Position numbers and translations under genes: made by a program. Source: Streptomyces sp. NBC_01353 (GTDB lineage Bacteria > Actinomycetota > Actinomycetes > Streptomycetales > Streptomycetaceae). Taken from it: 64,000 nt of DNA. The stretch spans positions 7,465,501 to 7,529,500 of the forward strand of contig NZ_CP108352.1 in the NCBI RefSeq assembly GCF_036237275.1, given 5' to 3'. Shown piece by piece: positions 59,402-64,000 of the stretch. The notes under the pieces are model-generated. The model did no database searches, was not told the DNA's origin, and worked only from the letters and a program-made list of their open reading frames with translations. Numbering within the stretch: position 1 is the first letter of the stretch; every line of letters begins with the position of its first letter.

Positions 59402-59487
59402 CTGCCGAGAACATCGTCGGTCTCCTCGTGGCCGTCGCCCTGCTGGGCTATCTCGTCCTCGCCCTCGTCAAGCCGGAGAGGTTCTGA
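59398..59487 (+). CDS. kdpF: KdpF subunit of potassium ATPase
   Basis: The 29-residue single-span peptide reads MTAENIVGLLVAVALLGYLV followed by LALVKPERF. The closing LVKPERF is the KdpF signature, a lipid-like stabilising subunit bound between KdpA and KdpB. Its GTG overlaps the preceding small peptide gene, and kdpA follows 8 bp after its stop. Confidence 0.92.
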   Translation: MTAENIVGLLVAVALLGYLVLALVKPERF

Positions 59488-59495
59488 GTACGGAT

Positions 59496-61160
59496 ATGAG
59501 CCCCGTTCTTGCTGGAGTCCTCCAGCTCCTCGCCCTGATGGCCGCGCTCGGCCTCGCCTACCGGCCGCTCGGTGACCACATGGCCCGTGTCTACTCCTCC
59601 GACAAGCATCTGCGGGTCGAGAAGTGGATCTACAAGGCGATCGGTGCGAATCCGAGCGTCGAGATGCGCTGGCCCGCCTATCTGCGCGGCGTCCTCGCCT
59701 TCTCGGCGGTGAGCGTCCTCTTCCTCCACCTGCTCCAGCGGGTGCAGGGGTCGCTGCCCGGCTCCCTCGGTTTCTCCTCGATCGACCCGGACCAGGCGTT
59801 CAACACGGCCGCCTCCTTCGTGGCCAACACCAACTGGCAGTCGTACTACGGCGAGCAGGCCATGGGCCACGTCGTACAGACCGGCGGCCTGGCGGTGCAG
59901 AACTTCGTCTCGGCCGCGGTGGGCATCGCGGTCGCGGTGGCGCTCGTGCGCGGCTTCGCCAGGTCCCGTACCGGTGAGCTGGGCAACTTCTGGGCCGACC
60001 TGGTCCGTGGTGTCGTGCGCATCCTGCTGCCGATCTCCGTGATCGGCGCGCTCGTCCTGGTCGCCTGCGGCGCCATCCAGAACTTCTCCGGTATCCACGA
60101 GGTCGGTCAGTTCATGGGCGGCTCGCAGCAGTGGAACGGCGGTGCGGTCGCCTCCCAGGAGGTCATCAAGGTGCTGGGCACCAACGGTGGCGGTTACTTC
60201 AACGCCAACTCGGCCCACCCCTTCGAGAACCCGAACCCGCTCTCGAACCTCTTCGAGATCTTCCTGATCCTCGTCATCCCCTTCGCGCTGACCCGCACGT
60301 TCGGCCGCATGGTCGGCTCGCTCAAGCAGGGTTACGCGATCCTCGCGACGATGGCCACCATCTGGCTCGGCTTCACCGCCCTGATGATGTGGACGGAGTT
60401 CGCCCATCACGGTCCCGCGTTCGACATCGCCGGTGGCGCGATGGAGGGCAAGGAGACCCGGTTCGGCATCGGCGGCTCGTCGATCTTCGCCGTGGCCACC
60501 ACGCTGACCTCCACGGGCGCCGTCAACTCCTTCCACTCCTCCTTCACCGGGTTCGGTGGCGGGATCACGATGCTGGGCATGCAGCTCGGCGAGATCGCCC
60601 CCGGCGGTGTGGGATCCGGCCTCTACGGCATGCTGATCATGGCGATCATCGCGGTGTTCATCGCAGGTCTGATGGTCGGCCGCACGCCCGAGTACCTGGG
60701 CAAGAAGATCGGCACCCGCGAGATCAAGTTCGCGGCCTGCTACATCCTCGTCACGCCCGCGCTGGTACTGGGCTTCACGGCGGCCTCGTTCGCCCTGGAC
60801 ACCCCGGCCAACTCGATGACGAACAGCGGCGCGCACGGATTCGCCGAGATCCTCTACGCGTACACCTCCGGCGCCAACAACAACGGTTCCGCCTTCGCGG
60901 GTCTGAACGCCGACACGCAGTGGTTCAACTCGACGATCGGCATCGCGATGCTGCTCGGCCGGTTCCTGCCCATGGTGTTCGTCCTCGCGCTGGCCGGCTC
61001 GCTCGCCGAGCAGAGGCCCGTCCCCGAGAGCGCGGGCACGCTGCGGACCGAGAAGCCGCTCTTCACCGGCCTGCTGGTCGGCACGATCATGATCATTACC
61101 GGGCTGACCTACTTTCCGGCCCTCGCGCTGGGACCGCTCGCCGAAGGGCTGGCGTCATGA
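59496..61160 (+). CDS. kdpA: KdpA potassium-translocating subunit
   Basis: The 554-residue channel-like subunit carries the four pore-helix repeats of the SKT family, including [12 protein letters not shown]-type and [15 protein letters not shown] filters and [13 protein letters not shown]. It binds and passes K+ for the high-affinity Kdp ATPase. It is placed after kdpF with 8 bp between, and its stop overlaps the kdpB start by ATGA. Confidence 0.96.
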   Translation: MSPVLAGVLQLLALMAALGLAYRPLGDHMARVYSSDKHLRVEKWIYKAIGANPSVEMRWPAYLRGVLAFSAVSVLFLHLLQRVQGSLPGSLGFSSIDPDQAFNTAASFVANTNWQSYYGEQAMGHVVQTGGLAVQNFVSAAVGIAVAVALVRGFARSRTGELGNFWADLVRGVVRILLPISVIGALVLVACGAIQNFSGIHEVGQFMGGSQQWNGGAVASQEVIKVLGTNGGGYFNANSAHPFENPNPLSNLFEIFLILVIPFALTRTFGRMVGSLKQGYAILATMATIWLGFTALMMWTEFAHHGPAFDIAGGAMEGKETRFGIGGSSIFAVATTLTSTGAVNSFHSSFTGFGGGITMLGMQLGEIAPGGVGSGLYGMLIMAIIAVFIAGLMVGRTPEYLGKKIGTREIKFAACYILVTPALVLGFTAASFALDTPANSMTNSGAHGFAEILYAYTSGANNNGSAFAGLNADTQWFNSTIGIAMLLGRFLPMVFVLALAGSLAEQRPVPESAGTLRTEKPLFTGLLVGTIMIITGLTYFPALALGPLAEGLAS

Positions 61161-63292
61161 CCATCGACGTAAAGAAGCAAGAGGACAGTGTGTCCACCAC
61201 GACTCCGACGAAGGCGCCGCACGGTGACCTGTCCGGCGGACACCAGCCGGCCGGACGTGTCGGCGGGGGTCTGTTCGACCCCAAGCAGTTGATCAAGTCC
61301 TTCCCGGACGCGATCAAGAAGCTCGACCCGCGCGTGATGATCAAGTCGCCCGTGATGTTCGTGGTGCTGGTCGGCTCGGTGGTCACCACCGTCCTGGCCA
61401 TCAAGGACCCGGGCGACTGGTTCGGCTGGGCGATCACCGCCTGGCTCTGGCTGACCACGATCTTCGCCAACCTGGCCGAGGCCGTGGCCGAGGGCCGCGG
61501 CAAGGCGCAGGCCGACACGCTCCGCAAGGCCAAGACCGACACGGTCGCGCGCCGCATGATCGGCAAGGACGAGGAGCGCGTTCCGGGCACGGAGCTGCGC
61601 ATCGGGGACCTGGTGGTCTGCGAGGCCGGCGACATCATCCCCGGCGACGGTGACGTCGTCGAAGGTGTCGCGAGCGTCGACGAGTCCGCCATCACCGGCG
61701 AGTCGGCTCCGGTCATCCGCGAGTCCGGCGGCGACCGCTCGGCCGTGACCGGTGGCACGAAGGTGCTCTCGGACCGGATCGTCATCAAGATCACGACCAA
61801 GCCCGGCGAGACGTTCATCGACCGGATGATCAACCTGGTCGAGGGCGCCGCCCGGCAGAAGACGCCGAACGAGATCGCCCTCAACATCCTGCTGGCGTCC
61901 CTCACCATCGTCTTCCTGCTCGCCGTCGTCTCGCTGAAGCCGTTCGCGATCTACGCCGGCGCCGACGAGCAGACCTCGATGATCGTCCTGACCGCGCTTC
62001 TCGTCTGCCTCATCCCGACGACGATCGGCGCCCTGCTCTCCGCGATCGGCATCGCCGGCATGGACCGGCTCGTGCAGCGCAACGTGCTCGCCATGTCCGG
62101 CCGTGCGGTCGAGGCCGCGGGCGACGTCTCGACGCTGCTCCTGGACAAGACCGGCACCATCACGCTCGGCAACCGTCAGGCGTCGGAGTTCGTCCCGGTC
62201 AAGGGCACGACGGAGGCCGAACTGGCCGACGCCGCCCAGCTGTCGTCGCTGGCCGACGAGACGCCCGAAGGCCGTTCGATCGTCGTCCTCGCCAAGGAGA
62301 AGTACGGCCTGCGCGAGCGCCACCAGGGCGAGCTGTCCCATGCCGAGTGGATCGCCTTCACCGCCCAGACCCGTATGTCGGGTGTGGACGTCGACGGCCG
62401 CAAGGTCCGCAAGGGCGCCACCGGCTCGGTCGTCGCCTGGGTGCAGGAGCGCGGCGGCACCGTCTCCGACGACGCCCAGGCGCTCAACGACAAGATCTCC
62501 CAGGCCGGCGGCACGCCGCTCCTGGTGGCGGTCGACGACGACAAGAGCGCCCGCGTCCTCGGTGTCATCCACCTCAAGGACGTCGTCAAGGAGGGCATGC
62601 GGGAGCGGTTCGACGAGCTGCGCCGCATGGGCATCAAGACGGTCATGATCACGGGTGACAACCCGCTGACCGCGAAGTCCATCGCCGAGGAGGCGGGTGT
62701 CGACGACTTCCTCGCCGAGGCCACCCCCGAGGACAAGATGGCCCTCATCAAGCGCGAGCAGGCCGGTGGCAAGCTCGTCGCGATGACCGGCGACGGTACG
62801 AACGACGCTCCGGCCCTCGCCCAGGCGGACGTCGGCGTGGCCATGAACACCGGTACCTCGGCCGCCAAGGAGGCCGGGAACATGGTGGATCTGGACTCCA
62901 ACCCGACCAAGCTCATCGAGATCGTCGAGATCGGCAAGCAGCTCCTCATCACCCGGGGCGCGCTCACCACCTTCTCGATCGCCAACGACGTGGCCAAGTA
63001 CTTCGCGATCATCCCCGCGATGTTCGCGGTGGCCTACCCGTCGCTGGACAAGCTCAACATCATGGGCCTGTCATCGCCGGAGTCCGCGATCCTTTCCGCC
63101 GTCATCTTCAACGCGCTGATCATCATCGCGCTGGTCCCGCTCGCCCTGAAGGGCGTGCAGTACCGGCCGACGAGCGCGGACAAGATGCTCCGCCGGAACC
63201 TCGGGATCTACGGTCTCGGCGGCCTGATCGCCCCGTTCATCGGCATCAAGATCATCGACGTCGTCATCTCCCTCATCCCCGGGCTGCGTTAA
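61157..63292 (+). CDS. kdpB: KdpB catalytic P-type ATPase subunit
   Basis: The 711-residue P1-type ATPase has the A-domain TGES motif (ITGESAPV), the phosphorylated Asp330 in [20 protein letters not shown] and the hinge [21 protein letters not shown]. It hydrolyses ATP to drive K+ uptake through KdpA. ATG 61157 overlaps kdpA. The first 40 residues are a polar extension, so a start at GTG 61190 cannot be excluded. Confidence 0.96.
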   Translation: MTIDVKKQEDSVSTTTPTKAPHGDLSGGHQPAGRVGGGLFDPKQLIKSFPDAIKKLDPRVMIKSPVMFVVLVGSVVTTVLAIKDPGDWFGWAITAWLWLTTIFANLAEAVAEGRGKAQADTLRKAKTDTVARRMIGKDEERVPGTELRIGDLVVCEAGDIIPGDGDVVEGVASVDESAITGESAPVIRESGGDRSAVTGGTKVLSDRIVIKITTKPGETFIDRMINLVEGAARQKTPNEIALNILLASLTIVFLLAVVSLKPFAIYAGADEQTSMIVLTALLVCLIPTTIGALLSAIGIAGMDRLVQRNVLAMSGRAVEAAGDVSTLLLDKTGTITLGNRQASEFVPVKGTTEAELADAAQLSSLADETPEGRSIVVLAKEKYGLRERHQGELSHAEWIAFTAQTRMSGVDVDGRKVRKGATGSVVAWVQERGGTVSDDAQALNDKISQAGGTPLLVAVDDDKSARVLGVIHLKDVVKEGMRERFDELRRMGIKTVMITGDNPLTAKSIAEEAGVDDFLAEATPEDKMALIKREQAGGKLVAMTGDGTNDAPALAQADVGVAMNTGTSAAKEAGNMVDLDSNPTKLIEIVEIGKQLLITRGALTTFSIANDVAKYFAIIPAMFAVAYPSLDKLNIMGLSSPESAILSAVIFNALIIIALVPLALKGVQYRPTSADKMLRRNLGIYGLGGLIAPFIGIKIIDVVISLIPGLR

Positions 63293-63310
63293 TCCGAAAG
63301 CGTGCTGATC

Positions 63311-63988
63311 ATGAACAACTCCGTAGGAAACGCAGTGCGCCTGCTCTGGGCGGGTCTACGCGCCCTCCTCGTCCTGACCGTGGTGACGGGTGTGCTCTAC
63401 CCGCTGGCCGTCACGGGCATCGCCCAGGTCGCGTTCAACGACAAGGCCAACGGCTCCGAGGTCACCAGCGAGGGCAAGGTCGTCGGCTCCGAGCTCATCG
63501 GCCAGACGTACAACCTGCCGATGAAGAACCCGGGCGACGCGGAGGAGGCGGTGGTCCCGGACCTGAAGTGGTTCCAGCCGCGTCCCTCCAACGGCCTGGG
63601 CAGCAACAGCGTCAACACCCAGTACTCGATCATCCTGTCGGGCGCGACCAACCGGTCCGGCGACAACGACGACCTGATCAAGTGGGTCACGGACGCGAAG
63701 GCCGCCGTGGTCAAGGACAACTCCACCGCCATCTACAAGGTCAAGCCCTCGGACGTGCCGGCCGACGCCGTCACCTCCTCCGGCTCCGGCCTGGACCCGC
63801 ACATCTCCCCGGAGTACGCGGAACTCCAGGTCCACCGGGTCGCGGAGCAGAACAAGCTGGACGTCAAGGCGGTCGAGAGGCTCGTCGCCGACCACACCGA
63901 CGACAGGATCCTCGGCTTCATCGGTGAGCCCCGCGTCAACGTCCTCCAGCTGAACATCGCGCTCAAGGCCCTGGTGGCCAAGGGCTGA
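63311..63988 (+). CDS. kdpC: KdpC subunit of potassium ATPase
   Basis: The product of about 225 residues has one N-terminal span (LLWAGLRALLVLTVVTGVLYPLAVTGIAQ), then GSELIGQ, W-F-Q-P-R-P-S, SGSGLDPHISP and LGFIGEPRVNVLQLN, the KdpC landmarks. It stabilises the KdpA/KdpB complex. ATG 63311 is preferred to GTG 63302, nine bases upstream. kdpD and kdpE, if present, would follow beyond the window. Confidence 0.95.
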   Translation: MNNSVGNAVRLLWAGLRALLVLTVVTGVLYPLAVTGIAQVAFNDKANGSEVTSEGKVVGSELIGQTYNLPMKNPGDAEEAVVPDLKWFQPRPSNGLGSNSVNTQYSIILSGATNRSGDNDDLIKWVTDAKAAVVKDNSTAIYKVKPSDVPADAVTSSGSGLDPHISPEYAELQVHRVAEQNKLDVKAVERLVADHTDDRILGFIGEPRVNVLQLNIALKALVAKG

Positions 63989-64000
63989 TGGCCAACGATC

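Noticed and set aside
1-64000. tRNA, rRNA and CRISPR loci
   Set aside because: No cloverleaf with GTTCRANYC arm, no rRNA-like conserved segment and no regularly spaced direct repeat array was seen on reading both strands; a covariance search was not possible here.

Overview
This is a high-GC (roughly 70 percent) actinobacterial chromosome segment, almost certainly Streptomyces or a close relative. The evidence is third-position G/C bias throughout, frequent GTG starts, SAV_915-type, DUF4389-type, SpoIIE/RsbW-type and AfsR/SARP-type genes, a DmdR/IdeR-type iron box, and a gap gene of the long actinobacterial form. No rRNA, tRNA or CRISPR array was seen. Many one- or two-gene accessory units, several truncated genes and one IS5-family remnant suggest a flexible, arm-like region rather than conserved core, although kdpFABC, gap and pncB are housekeeping-type genes.

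Layout. 0-6.9 kb: Rho_N-like tail, NmrA-like protein, mini-LtrA, PASTA-like secreted protein, DUF4389 protein, nicotinate phosphoribosyltransferase and a membrane-tailed serine hydrolase. 6.9-9.4 kb: a histidine kinase with a second, degenerate phosphoacceptor module, convergent with a LuxR-type response regulator. 9.6-12.7 kb: small VOC, RHH, membrane and secreted proteins and an AraC regulator. 12.9-14.8 kb: an element graveyard with an integrase N-terminus and an IS5-type transposase tail bracketing a VOC gene and a zinc-ribbon protein. 15-18.2 kb: a secreted collagen-like protein and a lysA-like decarboxylase with a SAV_915 partner. 19-20.4 kb: a PH-like membrane protein, and a broken acetyltransferase joined head-to-head to a broken KdpD tail. 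20.4-24.2 kb: an SDR/TetR divergon and a SpoIIE/RsbW-type signalling phosphatase. 24.3-28.9 kb: an octamer tandem repeat, a TetR/RidA deletion scar, then an iron-box-controlled siderophore ABC operon. 28.9-36.8 kb: a hypothetical protein, FUSC protein, SDR, RpiR regulator, ArsB-like transporter and an MFS exporter divergent from a MarR regulator. 37.7-41.9 kb: DM13 protein, a decayed ArsO-like monooxygenase, a sortase, and a LysR/EamA divergon.

42.0-48.9 kb holds the most unusual system. It is a compact operon of a GntR/UTRA regulator, an AprB-like 2[4Fe-4S] ferredoxin, a sulfonate/nitrate-type ABC transporter and an AprA-like flavoprotein with a long C-terminal HEAT-repeat extension. The transporter's binding protein carries an extra C-terminal domain resembling NosL. 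The genes are overlapping or nearly so, so uptake and redox conversion of one substrate, plausibly a sulfur compound, look coupled. The substrate cannot be read from the sequence.

49-64 kb: two DHFR/RibD-like reductases, a MerR/methyltransferase divergon, gap, a two-component system divergent from an ABC/FtsX exporter, a SARP fragment, and the kdp potassium ATPase operon. The operon is preceded by a 27-residue membrane peptide translationally coupled to kdpF; kdpDE, if present, would lie beyond the window. Two genes (the lysR at 40.1 kb and the kinase at 54.4 kb) have their 3' ends copied in tandem, a recurring small-scale rearrangement.
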